From positions 434,001-498,000 of the forward strand of contig QAMT01000002.1 of the NCBI GenBank assembly GCA_003150755.1: DNA of 64,000 bases. Reading direction: 5' to 3'. The notes beneath the pieces were generated by a model. That model did not search any database. It saw nothing but the letters and a program-made list of their open reading frames with translations, and was not told the DNA's origin. Shown one piece after another: positions 1-9,269 of the stretch (positions within the stretch are counted from its first letter, which is position 1; every line of letters starts with the position of its first letter). The position numbers and the translations under genes were made by a program. Origin of the DNA: Phascolarctobacterium sp. (GTDB lineage: Bacteria; Bacillota; Negativicutes; Acidaminococcales; Acidaminococcaceae).

Positions 1-3000
1 TTGGTTTTGCATCTTTAGGAGCAAATCCCCACGGACGAAGCATAGGCCTCATTAGTGTTAATGCTGTATTACCACAGAAAGGGCACTGTTCTATATGATC
101 CTCACGCAACCCAAACCAACCACATTTTTCGCAATTCAGAACTTCTTTAAGATAATTAGCATCCTGAATAAAAGTCTTAGCCGGCGATAATGCCGTTGTT
201 TTCTTCCTGCCTGCCCCTGGATAATAAAGTCCTCCAATTTGATAAGTAGTTTTATCTACAACGATAGCTCTTCCCGGTGCATACTCACCTATTGCTACAT
301 CTAAACCGCGTTCTATTTGATATTCAATTTTCCCATTAGAATTAGTAATATATGTATTTACAACATTTTTGGGGAATGAGTATGTAGGTATAATGCCATC
401 ATCATAGAGAGCATCTAATAAAGATTTTCTTCCTGATTCACTTTCATCATCAGTTTCAAATAATTCTGGGTGTTTATCACATTTATCTTTTAACTTATTT
501 AAAGCATTTATCAGAGCTGATTTATAACTTTTTAATACTGTTTTTGACTTAACAGGCACTAAAATATCCGTCTCTGAAATTACAAATGCATTTAAATAAT
601 GATAAAATTTGTCTAAATGTTCGCTTAAAAAAGTAATAGCTGGAATAGCATCCAAACTCTTTTCCTCTTGATTTAAATAGCTTTGTAAAGCTATCATGCT
701 AAGATGACGTTGAATAATTTTTTCACTGCTTATATCAATCCATGGCTTACGCGGATCACCACGAAACATAGGTACAGGATTAGAAAAATAAAGAGCATCA
801 TGTGGTCCATCTTCACAAAAAGTTACAATAGTCGATAGGCTTGCTCCACGACGACCCGCACGGCCAGCACGTTGCTGATAATTTTCACGCATAGGGGGAA
901 TATTTCTTAATCCAACAGCAACTAAAGAACCTATATCAATACCAACTTCCATCGTTGTAGTGCTGCTAAGAATATCAACCGGTGTTTGGCCTGGTTTGAG
1001 AAAATCCTGAAAACGGAGTTCATACTGTTCGGTTTTTGCCCAAAGATCATCACGCTGATCTTTATGTGATAACTGAGCAGTATGTTCTTCTGTATCAATA
1101 ACATGAATTCTCTCTCCATTCATTGCATCTAAAATAGGTTGCCGCCAAAAATCAAGAGCCCTAATCTCTGCTTGTGTCATAGGATGAATACGTTCACATT
1201 GACAGCTTGGGCACTTTCCTTTCAACAAGTATGGCGTTAATTCAGAGCAACGTTCACAAGTATACCATTGATGGTTTAAATCGAAGCGTGGTCTAATACG
1301 CGAAAGATCAATATAGTACTTTCCACTATTTAATTCGTTTTGTGCCATAAATTTTTCACGCAAAACACGCGCCCAAATAGTTTCTGCCGGGTTTTTATCT
1401 TTCCATCCCATTATTTCTCTAATTGTAGTAGGAAAATGCCAATCTTTATTAATGCCATACCCTGCATAATTGGGCCTTACTTTCAATCGAATATCATCTG
1501 AAATATTTTGACCCAATCCAACAAAAGAATCACAAACCCAAAGTATCCATGCATTGAAAAATTCCAAAAATTCCTTTTCGGTAATTTCAATTCCGGCATC
1601 TTCTAAATCCTCTATTGCATCCCACTTTGCTGAATCTAAAGGTTCAATCCAGCTAAGAGCTGTATTTTCTAATGTATTATATCCGCCACAGTAGAGCTTT
1701 AAAATCTGTTCTTTCATTTGATTAGAAGCATGCTCTACAATGCTAAATCTAGGTGTATAATCTATCCCCCTCTTTTTGCATCTCTGATAACTTTTAAGAG
1801 CTTGATTGCCATTCTCCAAAAGAATACTTTGCTGTTGTTCTTTAAAAATCGGTACATGATTTTCTGCAGCAACCATAGCAAAAAAGTCATATAAACTATT
1901 CATTGAAATTTCTTTAGCTTTGGGTTCTTGCTCCATACGTTGTATTGCAAGTACAACTAACTGTCTTACAGCAGTCATGTCAGATGCATCTGACATATCT
2001 CTTGCAAGCTTAGCAGCTCGTTGACGGCTATCAGAAAACAAAAGTACTTTTCGCCCTTCATTTGGAAATAATTCAGGGTTATTCATTTTTTCTTTTACCG
2101 GCGACTGCGCCTGAAATTGCGCCTTTATAAGATTAAAAAACGAAAGATTTCCTCGTGTTCCAAATGAAGTAAGCTGCATTTTAGATAATTCATGACGGCA
2201 ATGTGGACAAGTAGAAAATGTTAAAATGTTCGGACGTCCTTTGGCAGTAAAATCACTATAATAAAGTTTTCTGATTCCTGCTTTTCCTTCAAGAGAATCA
2301 TCCGAAAAATCAATAAATCCACTTTTTACATCTAAATAACATGGAAATATTTTATTTTTTCCCTGTTTCCGCGGTAACTGATAATCTTCTTCAGGGATAA
2401 AAAGATGTATTTCTTTTACTTCATCATTATTTACAATACCCGGCAAATGCCATAAATAAGTTTTTTTACGTTCTTCAAAATCTTTTGTTAAAACGTAGCC
2501 TTTAAAAAATATACTGCCACACCGGCGATCATTATATAATTCATAAACACTACTGCCGCATTCTTTACAAGTCATTCTTCCGTCAGAAAAATATATTTCT
2601 CCCAAAGTAAGTCCATTTTCAGAACGTGCATGAGGGCATTTAGGATTTGTACAAGCATATACACCTTTGATGCCCCGGAATAACATATGCATGCGTGCAG
2701 GGAAAAGAACACTGCCTTCCTGATTATGAGCTAAAGGAGCTATTGCAAGCATAACACTAACTGCATGAATAGCCTCATCTATTGCACTATTCGGGAAAAT
2801 AGTTTCTGCTAATTCCTGTAAAGAAACCGCCGTGCCTCTACACATTTGGAATAAAGAACAAAAAGGTTTGTAATTGATAATATTATCAAACAACCATTGA
2901 CAAGCATCTTCAAAATTCAAAAATGGAACAGAAGCATTTGGTATTCCACTCCAAAAAACATTCAATGCTTTCAAGCATTGATCTTCATCGCCTTCAATCC

Positions 3001-4264
3001 AATCAGCTTTTATATTTACAAATTTTTCAATCGGTATATCTAAACAATTTTCAGCAGCTATTTTTTCTTTCTCACCAGTTAAATAGCAAAATTTATTATC
3101 AATGTCCGAAGCCGTTAATGCATTAGCAAAATCATGAACTGCTTTTTTATCTTCATCATCATTATTTGGCATACTTGCTGTTGTCAAAATAAACTGAACG
3201 CGGCTTCTTTCAATTCCTAGTTTGTGAAATAATCTTCTAATCAAAAGTGCTACTTCACCACCGGCAGAACCTCTGTACATATGTGCTTCGTCAATTACAA
3301 ATAATAGCTTATTTTCAGAATTGCTCTTCAGCCATAACTTAGTATCATTCCATATTTTATTTTCTAACGGCCGCAACAACATATATTCCAACATAGAATA
3401 GTTAGTGATAAGAATATCAGGGCAAAATTGTTGCATTTCAAATCTAGTAACTAGTTCAGCATCTTCATTGTCTGGAATATGATCACTATTATGTAATTTT
3501 TCTAAAAATAAATTAAAATTTTCTTTGGACGGAATTTTACCTTCCTTTATAAGTTTACTAAGAAAAATTTTTCCATCTTCATTTTTGGGATAAACCATTC
3601 TCTTATAAGTATCTTCTAATCGCCTATCAGCATCTTTTCTAGGCTCTGGACCGGCATAAGGAGTACGTCCTGTATACATACCAAATTGAGGACGCCGGGC
3701 ATCTATATCAGAAAATTTCCTGAAAATATTAACAAAATTATGCTCTGGGTCACCAATAAGTTTGCGAAGACGGCTTACCTGATCAGATACCAGAGCATTC
3801 ATCGGGTACATAATAATGGTTCGCACCCCGCGTAGCTTCCAACTATCTGATTTATTTCGAGCTTCTTCAACTAATTTTGCCATTAATGGCCACATAAAAC
3901 ACTCTGTCTTACCAGAACCCGTGCCTGTAGAAACAAATATATCCTTTCCGGAAAATGCTTCTTCCAACGCTTTTATCTGATGTGTAAACGGAGCTGGATA
4001 AACACCAAGTTTAGCACTAGAAAGTTCAGCAAAATACTCTTTTAACCACGCAGGCAACTTATCAGAGCTTTGTATTCCATTTTCTTTACTTTTATAAGCT
4101 GGTGATGATTCAATATACGGTCTTTGATATAAAATCCCTTCCTGATCCAATTTTCCATATAATGCTGAAAGTAAAATCGGAGATTTGCCAAAATATTGAG
4201 ATTTTATATAATTTTCCAAAGCATACCGCAGCTGCATATGCATTGCATTTGCTCCTTTTGCCAT
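1..4264 (-). CDS. Large DEAH-box helicase with C-terminal DUF1998-type zinc region (partial, runs off left edge)
   Basis: At least 1421 residues are visible and the C-terminus lies outside the window. A superfamily 2 helicase core is clear: Walker A STGTGSGKT at about residues 112-120, DEAH at 325-328, and motif VI QRAGRAGRRG near 1131-1140. Paired-cysteine zinc sites lie near 535-575 (CTNPKC, CKEC), 683 (CPHC), 1000 (CERC, CPSC) and 1373 (CEKC, CPFC). The last is what the DUF1998 region of MrfA, DruE and DrmB-like proteins carries. Such helicases translocate on DNA and act in repair or phage defence. I chose the ATG at 4264 because GGAGG lies about 7 bases upstream. An alternative ATG at 4270 would overlap the upstream stop as ATGA. 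It is the last visible gene of a four-gene A+T-rich operon. Helicase identity is firm, biological role is inferred. Confidence 0.88.
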   Translation of the reverse strand, partial: MAKGANAMHMQLRYALENYIKSQYFGKSPILLSALYGKLDQEGILYQRPYIESSPAYKSKENGIQSSDKLPAWLKEYFAELSSAKLGVYPAPFTHQIKALEEAFSGKDIFVSTGTGSGKTECFMWPLMAKLVEEARNKSDSWKLRGVRTIIMYPMNALVSDQVSRLRKLIGDPEHNFVNIFRKFSDIDARRPQFGMYTGRTPYAGPEPRKDADRRLEDTYKRMVYPKNEDGKIFLSKLIKEGKIPSKENFNLFLEKLHNSDHIPDNEDAELVTRFEMQQFCPDILITNYSMLEYMLLRPLENKIWNDTKLWLKSNSENKLLFVIDEAHMYRGSAGGEVALLIRRLFHKLGIERSRVQFILTTASMPNNDDEDKKAVHDFANALTASDIDNKFCYLTGEKEKIAAENCLDIPIEKFVNIKADWIEGDEDQCLKALNVFWSGIPNASVPFLNFEDACQWLFDNIINYKPFCSLFQMCRGTAVSLQELAETIFPNSAIDEAIHAVSVMLAIAPLAHNQEGSVLFPARMHMLFRGIKGVYACTNPKCPHARSENGLTLGEIYFSDGRMTCKECGSSVYELYNDRRCGSIFFKGYVLTKDFEERKKTYLWHLPGIVNNDEVKEIHLFIPEEDYQLPRKQGKNKIFPCYLDVKSGFIDFSDDSLEGKAGIRKLYYSDFTAKGRPNILTFSTCPHCRHELSKMQLTSFGTRGNLSFFNLIKAQFQAQSPVKEKMNNPELFPNEGRKVLLFSDSRQRAAKLARDMSDASDMTAVRQLVVLAIQRMEQEPKAKEISMNSLYDFFAMVAAENHVPIFKEQQQSILLENGNQALKSYQRCKKRGIDYTPRFSIVEHASNQMKEQILKLYCGGYNTLENTALSWIEPLDSAKWDAIEDLEDAGIEITEKEFLEFFNAWILWVCDSFVGLGQNISDDIRLKVRPNYAGYGINKDWHFPTTIREIMGWKDKNPAETIWARVLREKFMAQNELNSGKYYIDLSRIRPRFDLNHQWYTCERCSELTPYLLKGKCPSCQCERIHPMTQAEIRALDFWRQPILDAMNGERIHVIDTEEHTAQLSHKDQRDDLWAKTEQYELRFQDFLKPGQTPVDILSSTTTMEVGIDIGSLVAVGLRNIPPMRENYQQRAGRAGRRGASLSTIVTFCEDGPHDALYFSNPVPMFRGDPRKPWIDISSEKIIQRHLSMIALQSYLNQEEKSLDAIPAITFLSEHLDKFYHYLNAFVISETDILVPVKSKTVLKSYKSALINALNKLKDKCDKHPELFETDDESESGRKSLLDALYDDGIIPTYSFPKNVVNTYITNSNGKIEYQIERGLDVAIGEYAPGRAIVVDKTTYQIGGLYYPGAGRKKTTALSPAKTFIQDANYLKEVLNCEKCGWFGLREDHIEQCPFCGNTALTLMRPMLRPWGFAPKDAKP

Positions 4265-4266
4265 AC

Positions 4267-5280
4267 TCATTCCTCCATAATACAATATCCAATCAACTCA
4301 ACTTGATGTTTAAATATTGGGTAAACATCTATTGCCATTTCACGTTGAAAATTTGATGATGCATTATTATAATTAACAGGCCAGCTATATAACTTAAAAA
4401 AGTCCTCTTCCGTTGGTGGTAAACGATATCCTAATTTTATCTCAACGACTCCATCTTTTTTAACTACACGAATAGGTGGTAATTGCTGATTATCCTCTAA
4501 AATAGCATTTGCAATACGTCGGTATTCACCATAGTCAGGTTTATTATCTGCTCTAAAATCAGAAACCTGCCATTCAGGAATTTGCTTTGCCTGAAAACAA
4601 CCATTTATATAACGATAAAATACATAAATCTTTCGAGGATAACCATAACGTGCTAAAGAAACTTTTTCTGATTTAACAGGCTTATCTTGCCAATAGCCTT
4701 TTGAAAATGGCGCTTTAATCCGTAAAAATTCAGTATTATCAGGCCACTCGATATTAGTCCACTCGTTATTATATTCTAAAACCTCTTTTAAATATTCAGA
4801 CAACGATTGTGTTTGTAAACCAAACATATCAGATATACTTTTATATTCTTTATCGTTTTGTTTTACAATATAAAATCCCAAACCACTCATATACATTTTT
4901 TCTACAGGAGATGTTCCTCGATATAAAATACATTTACCATTTCCACTAATTTTTGAAACCGCCGGATAAAGTCTATAAGAAGAATGATAGCAAAAGCCGT
5001 TGCGCCGGTATATTTCGTAAATATCTTCTACTACGCTATCTCTGTCAGACGAAAACCTTATCTTAATTTGAGGGAAAATATTAATATAGGCATCAATAAT
5101 TTGCCTCACACGTTTTTTTAAATGTTGAATAGATATAAAATTATCTACTGAGCACTCCCTCAAAGATACTATTGCCATTTTCCCAGATATGCTATATATC
5201 GCTCTGCATATACCTGTTGAATCATTAACTTGCGGAATATTCAGTTGCTTAGAAATTTCATAAATTAATTCTTTTTTCAT
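4267..5280 (-). CDS. Unknown protein of the helicase cassette
   Basis: A 337-residue protein with no family I recognise. It has no signal peptide or membrane segment. It is rich in aromatic and basic residues, and a Tyr-rich central part (around 205-235, RYGYPRKIYVFYRYINGCF) could be a beta-rich binding fold. It starts 4 bp after the preceding gene stops, and its stop lies 2 bp from the helicase start, so the four genes are almost certainly co-transcribed and translationally coupled. Base composition is A+T-rich like the rest of the cassette and unlike the chromosome to the right. The coupling suggests a dedicated partner of the helicase, for example an adaptor or effector, but nothing in the sequence shows an enzyme activity. 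Confidence 0.8.
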   Translation of the reverse strand: MKKELIYEISKQLNIPQVNDSTGICRAIYSISGKMAIVSLRECSVDNFISIQHLKKRVRQIIDAYINIFPQIKIRFSSDRDSVVEDIYEIYRRNGFCYHSSYRLYPAVSKISGNGKCILYRGTSPVEKMYMSGLGFYIVKQNDKEYKSISDMFGLQTQSLSEYLKEVLEYNNEWTNIEWPDNTEFLRIKAPFSKGYWQDKPVKSEKVSLARYGYPRKIYVFYRYINGCFQAKQIPEWQVSDFRADNKPDYGEYRRIANAILEDNQQLPPIRVVKKDGVVEIKLGYRLPPTEEDFFKLYSWPVNYNNASSNFQREMAIDVYPIFKHQVELIGYCIMEE

Positions 5281-5284
5281 GTAG

Positions 5285-7309
5285 CTACTCTTCTATATAT
5301 CTTTGAATTTCATCTTGAATATTTTTCGTTAAATTTCTTTCATACTCAAGCATTTCCCCTAATATTTCTCTTTTTTCATATAAAATTGATATTGGCAGTA
5401 ATCCAAACAGATATTCTATATCAGCACTATTACTATTACTCATACATTTAGTATCTTGCAAAATTTGGTTTAGCCTGTTTGTTAAAAAATTATTTATGCC
5501 AAACTTTTTAAATTTTTCAGTTTTGACACGGTATTGTTCATCAGATTGAAATTCACCATAATTTTCTTGTGCTTTCCCTGCTATCATTTTTTCAACAGAT
5601 GGTAATTTTTCAACAAAACATTCTGTAAAAACCGGATACACATAATTCCATAAACTTCTTGGTTCAATCACTAAATCCTCAATAAAAGGATAAATCCATA
5701 TAGAAAAACCATTGTTTGCAACTTCTGCTATATGCGCAATCCATTCTGGATGAAAAGGATTTTCAACAGCTGCCATTCCAGCTTTTACATATGAAAAAAT
5801 TGAATCAGAATCTATTTTGCCATAACACTTCAGTACAGATAATGAGTTACCAGTAATACTCATAGAAACAGCACTAGCAATAGCTTTTGCATTAGGACCA
5901 GCTAATATTAACGACATTTTATTGATATATGCGGAATATATGAATGAAGCCAGCATATTATTCCATTTACCAACACCTGCAAACTTCAAATTATCCTGCA
6001 ACAGCGATAATGTATCCCTCCAGTTTTTGCATTCTTCAGTATCATTATTATCACAAGGAATACCATAAGAAAATGTCCATTTATTTACATCATTCACATT
6101 ATAAGAATTCTGATCATTTACCTTAGGCATAAATACAGATAAGTCCGCAATAAACCCTGCCATATCTTTTTGCGCTGAACCAATTTTATCACGTATAGCG
6201 TTTACAGCATCATTACCAAGAACTTCATATTCTTTAATCTTATTTTGAAGACGTTCACATTCTGAACGAGCATCGGCAATATCCTTTAAAACAGCTTGTT
6301 GTTCTGATACGGCAGCCTGTTGTTCTATTTTTATATTTTCAATTTGAGCTTGATATGTTTGAATTTCTTTCTTTGCTGTATCAATTTCTTTAATATGTTC
6401 TTCCTTCCATTGTTTTTCTATTATTTTTTCACATTGTGCTCGCAACCTATCATTATTTATAGCAATTTTAGCTAAAACTTCAGAATCAATATCATATTGA
6501 TGAAATAAATTATTTTCTTTTGAAACAAATTTATTTACTGCTTCCGTAGCTTCAGAAATAGAACATCCCATCTTTTTAGCAACGGTTTCATACAATGGTT
6601 CTCCAGATAGAATCTGTAGCAATTCTCTGCAATCCCGCCATTCTGCTCTAGTTTTATTAATATATTCTTTATATAAAGGCCAGGTTAATCTAGCTAAAAT
6701 TGTTGATTGAATTATCTTTTCGGCATCTCCAAAACGGTAAATTTCTTTAGGATCATCAAGAAAAAGTTTTTTAATAAACTTTATATTATTTTTAGTAGTT
6801 ATAATATCTGATTCATTAAATTCGTAAATTGGGAGAAAATATACATCTTCTTTAAGCATGGTTTCCTTGTCAAACTTAAGTTCATTTAATTTGCAAAGCA
6901 AACCTCTGTATTTTCTATTTTCGTATTCATAGCAAAAAAATGTATCACAAATATATCTACCTATAGGTAAGCCTTCTAAAAGTTTATTTTTAAGTTTTTC
7001 AATAGAATCAATATATTTTAAAGATGCAAACCGTACAGGGTGATTTGATTTTTGATATTTTGTTTCAATATAATCTCTATTTGGATCGGTTTCATTAGGT
7101 GTAGCTCTCCAAGCCCATATACCTATAGCCCCATCTTCTTTTGGTCCGTCATGCCAATATAATTGCTCACGGTTCTCAAATCGCTTCCATTGTGTTTCAT
7201 CAATATTAGGCAATACCAGTTCTTCTTCATTTAAATCTGCAAGCCGTAATAACCATATTTCGCCTTTTTCGTAGATACGAACCATACATAATGAATTATA
7301 TTCCATCAT
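5285..7309 (-). CDS. Coiled-coil protein with an eroded P-loop NTPase-like domain
   Basis: A 674-residue protein. Residues 1-280 look globular, with a possible helix-turn-helix around 238-262. Residues about 285-363 form a long charged and Gln-rich coiled coil. After a hydrophobic helix there is LILAGPNAKAIASA (468-481). It sits where a Walker A loop (GPxGxGKT) would be but lacks the Gly-Lys-Thr/Ser, so it looks like a degenerate AAA+/ABC-type nucleotide site. A SIWIYPFIEDLVIEP segment follows where a Walker B strand might fall. Start: two ATG codons in tandem at 7309 and 7306, with AAAGGA upstream. It begins 4 bp after the preceding stop. Function is unknown. A structural or sensor subunit that lost ATPase activity is plausible. 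Confidence 0.8.
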   Translation of the reverse strand: MMEYNSLCMVRIYEKGEIWLLRLADLNEEELVLPNIDETQWKRFENREQLYWHDGPKEDGAIGIWAWRATPNETDPNRDYIETKYQKSNHPVRFASLKYIDSIEKLKNKLLEGLPIGRYICDTFFCYEYENRKYRGLLCKLNELKFDKETMLKEDVYFLPIYEFNESDIITTKNNIKFIKKLFLDDPKEIYRFGDAEKIIQSTILARLTWPLYKEYINKTRAEWRDCRELLQILSGEPLYETVAKKMGCSISEATEAVNKFVSKENNLFHQYDIDSEVLAKIAINNDRLRAQCEKIIEKQWKEEHIKEIDTAKKEIQTYQAQIENIKIEQQAAVSEQQAVLKDIADARSECERLQNKIKEYEVLGNDAVNAIRDKIGSAQKDMAGFIADLSVFMPKVNDQNSYNVNDVNKWTFSYGIPCDNNDTEECKNWRDTLSLLQDNLKFAGVGKWNNMLASFIYSAYINKMSLILAGPNAKAIASAVSMSITGNSLSVLKCYGKIDSDSIFSYVKAGMAAVENPFHPEWIAHIAEVANNGFSIWIYPFIEDLVIEPRSLWNYVYPVFTECFVEKLPSVEKMIAGKAQENYGEFQSDEQYRVKTEKFKKFGINNFLTNRLNQILQDTKCMSNSNSADIEYLFGLLPISILYEKREILGEMLEYERNLTKNIQDEIQRYIEE

Positions 7310-7313
7310 TTCA

Positions 7314-8840
7314 TCATCCTTTCTGCCTTACTACGTTTTTTAAAACATAATATGCGTCTCTGCTTATAATACCCTGACGCAACATTCCATATAACCATTT
7401 TTTAGTTAAAGGATAATTTTCTAATTTATTAGCAATAGCCCCTATACTATGAGATACAGAAACCATATTTTCATTATATTTTTGCAGTTTTTGAACTAAT
7501 TCTTTATCTAATTTATTGTAATCAAGTTTTGGCGGTTGCTTTTTAAAACATATTGTACGCACAATATCACAACCCTGAAAAACCTGAACTGTATATCCCA
7601 TAGCCAAATTATCTACAGTAACATTTTGGTTTTCCGAAATATAAAGTATTTCCTTTATGCAACCATTCCAAATAACAACTACTTTACCATCACATTGAGC
7701 TTGTATGATAATCTGCTTTTCTTTTGGTAATTTATATAAAAGACTTTCTTCAATTAATACATAATCTTTATTATAAATTCGAACTTGCGGTAATTTCTCC
7801 GGCTGATTCAAATCTTTTTTTATCAAATAAATAGCATCAAATTTATCAACTGACAATATTTGAGCTTTTGTTTCAAGATGAATTTTATATAATTTGCCAT
7901 TATCTAATTTTTCATAATTTGTAGAAACAAAATTAGGATAAGCATGCAACTCGTCCTTTTGGCTTTCCATATAAAAATATACTGTATTCTCATCATGATA
8001 TAAAATATCTTTATCTTGTACACAAAGAGGCCAAACAGGATAAAACTTAACTGGTGTTTTCGTCAAAAAAAGCGAACGTACTCGAAAAAAATCAGCAGAA
8101 GAATGTGAGAATTCATCAACATGAATTTTATAAAGATTCCATGTTGTAAACATTTCTGCGATTTTTTCAAATCTAATACCTTTTTGTACAGATCCAAGAA
8201 CTCCATTTTGAAGCAAATAATAATCTTTGTTATTATAAACTTTACTGCCTGAAAAGAGCATTTTACCAGTTTCAAGATCAAAAAAAGTGCCTTCAGGATT
8301 AATTCCATTAATTTCAGTCGGCCAGCATTTATTTAAATCAGAAGATAATCCATCATAACTAAGATAATAATTTTTGCTAGGAATGTTTCCAATATTTAAA
8401 TAAGTAATCCCTTGTAAATTTATCCTATCTAAAGAATATTCAAATATCTGTTGATTACTGTCCTTAATTATTATCTTCTTGCCTCTAAGGCTATTTTCAT
8501 TCAAAAAATCTACATAAAAAAATCCTAACTTAAAACAAAATTTTCCCTCTTTAACTTCTATTTTTAGAGGCAGCAGATGATTAATATGCCATATTTTTTC
8601 TCTATCATATCTTTTTGCACGGTCTTCGCATTCTTTTTCCATATCTTTTGATGTATGCCTAAAATGCCTTATGGTTTTCGTGCTTGGTGCAGTAAGCCCA
8701 ACATTTTGAAAACAACGTTCACATACAAAAATTTCACTATTTGCAGAAACTCCATAAGGATACATTCGACAAGCTTCTTCAATCTTTATACTACGATAAC
8801 CACTTTTATCGTCCCAAACACAAACATGCGTTAACGCCAT
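7314..8840 (-). CDS. Cassette protein with CoiA-like zinc-binding N-terminus
   Basis: A 508-residue protein and the first gene of the cassette. Its N-terminus resembles the CoiA-like treble-clef module: FVCERC (Cys40, Cys43), then HFRH (His59, His62) and Cys71. This module is found ahead of nuclease domains in competence protein CoiA and in several defence-associated proteins. The rest (about 80-500) is rich in Tyr, Asn and Lys with a beta-strand-like pattern and no motif I can name. I do not see a convincing PD-(D/E)XK signature, though an E-x-K appears near residues 94-96 (IEVKEG). Translation starts at ATG 8840 behind AGAGG. The leader holds a TATAAT box. Zinc-finger resemblance is seen directly; nuclease or DNA-binding function is inference. 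Confidence 0.8.
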   Translation of the reverse strand: MALTHVCVWDDKSGYRSIKIEEACRMYPYGVSANSEIFVCERCFQNVGLTAPSTKTIRHFRHTSKDMEKECEDRAKRYDREKIWHINHLLPLKIEVKEGKFCFKLGFFYVDFLNENSLRGKKIIIKDSNQQIFEYSLDRINLQGITYLNIGNIPSKNYYLSYDGLSSDLNKCWPTEINGINPEGTFFDLETGKMLFSGSKVYNNKDYYLLQNGVLGSVQKGIRFEKIAEMFTTWNLYKIHVDEFSHSSADFFRVRSLFLTKTPVKFYPVWPLCVQDKDILYHDENTVYFYMESQKDELHAYPNFVSTNYEKLDNGKLYKIHLETKAQILSVDKFDAIYLIKKDLNQPEKLPQVRIYNKDYVLIEESLLYKLPKEKQIIIQAQCDGKVVVIWNGCIKEILYISENQNVTVDNLAMGYTVQVFQGCDIVRTICFKKQPPKLDYNKLDKELVQKLQKYNENMVSVSHSIGAIANKLENYPLTKKWLYGMLRQGIISRDAYYVLKNVVRQKG

Positions 8841-9148
8841 TTAATTTTACCTCTAATCTAATATATTTCATTAATAAAATTATAATGCTAATCATTAATT
8901 TTATTTAATTTTGTGATTTTTCTATAAATATATGTTATCTTAATTGTACGATTTTTTAGATTTTTTCTCAACAATATACTTATATTTTTACAAAATATTA
9001 TATAACGCCAATCAAAATCCAATTTTTTCAGATAACTTTAGTATTAAATTGATTTGTGACGCCAGTGGTGACATAAATAAATTTTATAAAACAATTATGT
9101 TTAATTTAATATATTATCGATTAAATAACGTCTCCACCAAAACGTAAA
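8841..9148. other. A+T-rich intergenic region with cassette promoter
   Basis: Very A+T-rich non-coding stretch upstream of the four-gene cassette. On the minus strand a TATAAT box lies at 8884-8879 with a poor -35, consistent with the cassette promoter. A possible 67-codon plus-strand reading frame at 8944-9147 has no ribosome site and no recognisable content, so I do not call it a gene. The base composition break with the chromosome falls between here and about 9240. Confidence 0.5.
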
Positions 9149-9195
9149 AAATCCACTGAAACTATCGTGTGATAGGATTTCAGTGGATTTATTTT
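9145..9195. terminator. Bidirectional intrinsic terminator
   Basis: A near-perfect hairpin with arms 9149-9166 and 9171-9190 is flanked by T-runs on both strands. It terminates the minus-strand DUF2130/patatin unit. It also marks the boundary between the A+T-rich cassette and the ordinary chromosome. Confidence 0.85.
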
Positions 9196-9269
9196 TTTGT
9201 TTTTTAGCTTTTTTGCGCTTTTTATGTTTTATTTTTGCCTTACGGCGATGTTTTCAGCCGCTGATGTTT

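Noticed and set aside
1..8840. Assignment of the helicase cassette to DISARM or Druantia
   Set aside because: Only the helicase/DUF1998 part is shared. The diagnostic methyltransferase, phospholipase-D and Druantia companion genes are not visible, although genes beyond the left edge could change this.
8944..9147. Possible 67-residue protein upstream of the helicase cassette
   Set aside because: A+T-rich chance frame with no ribosome site, and it ends against a terminator of the other strand.
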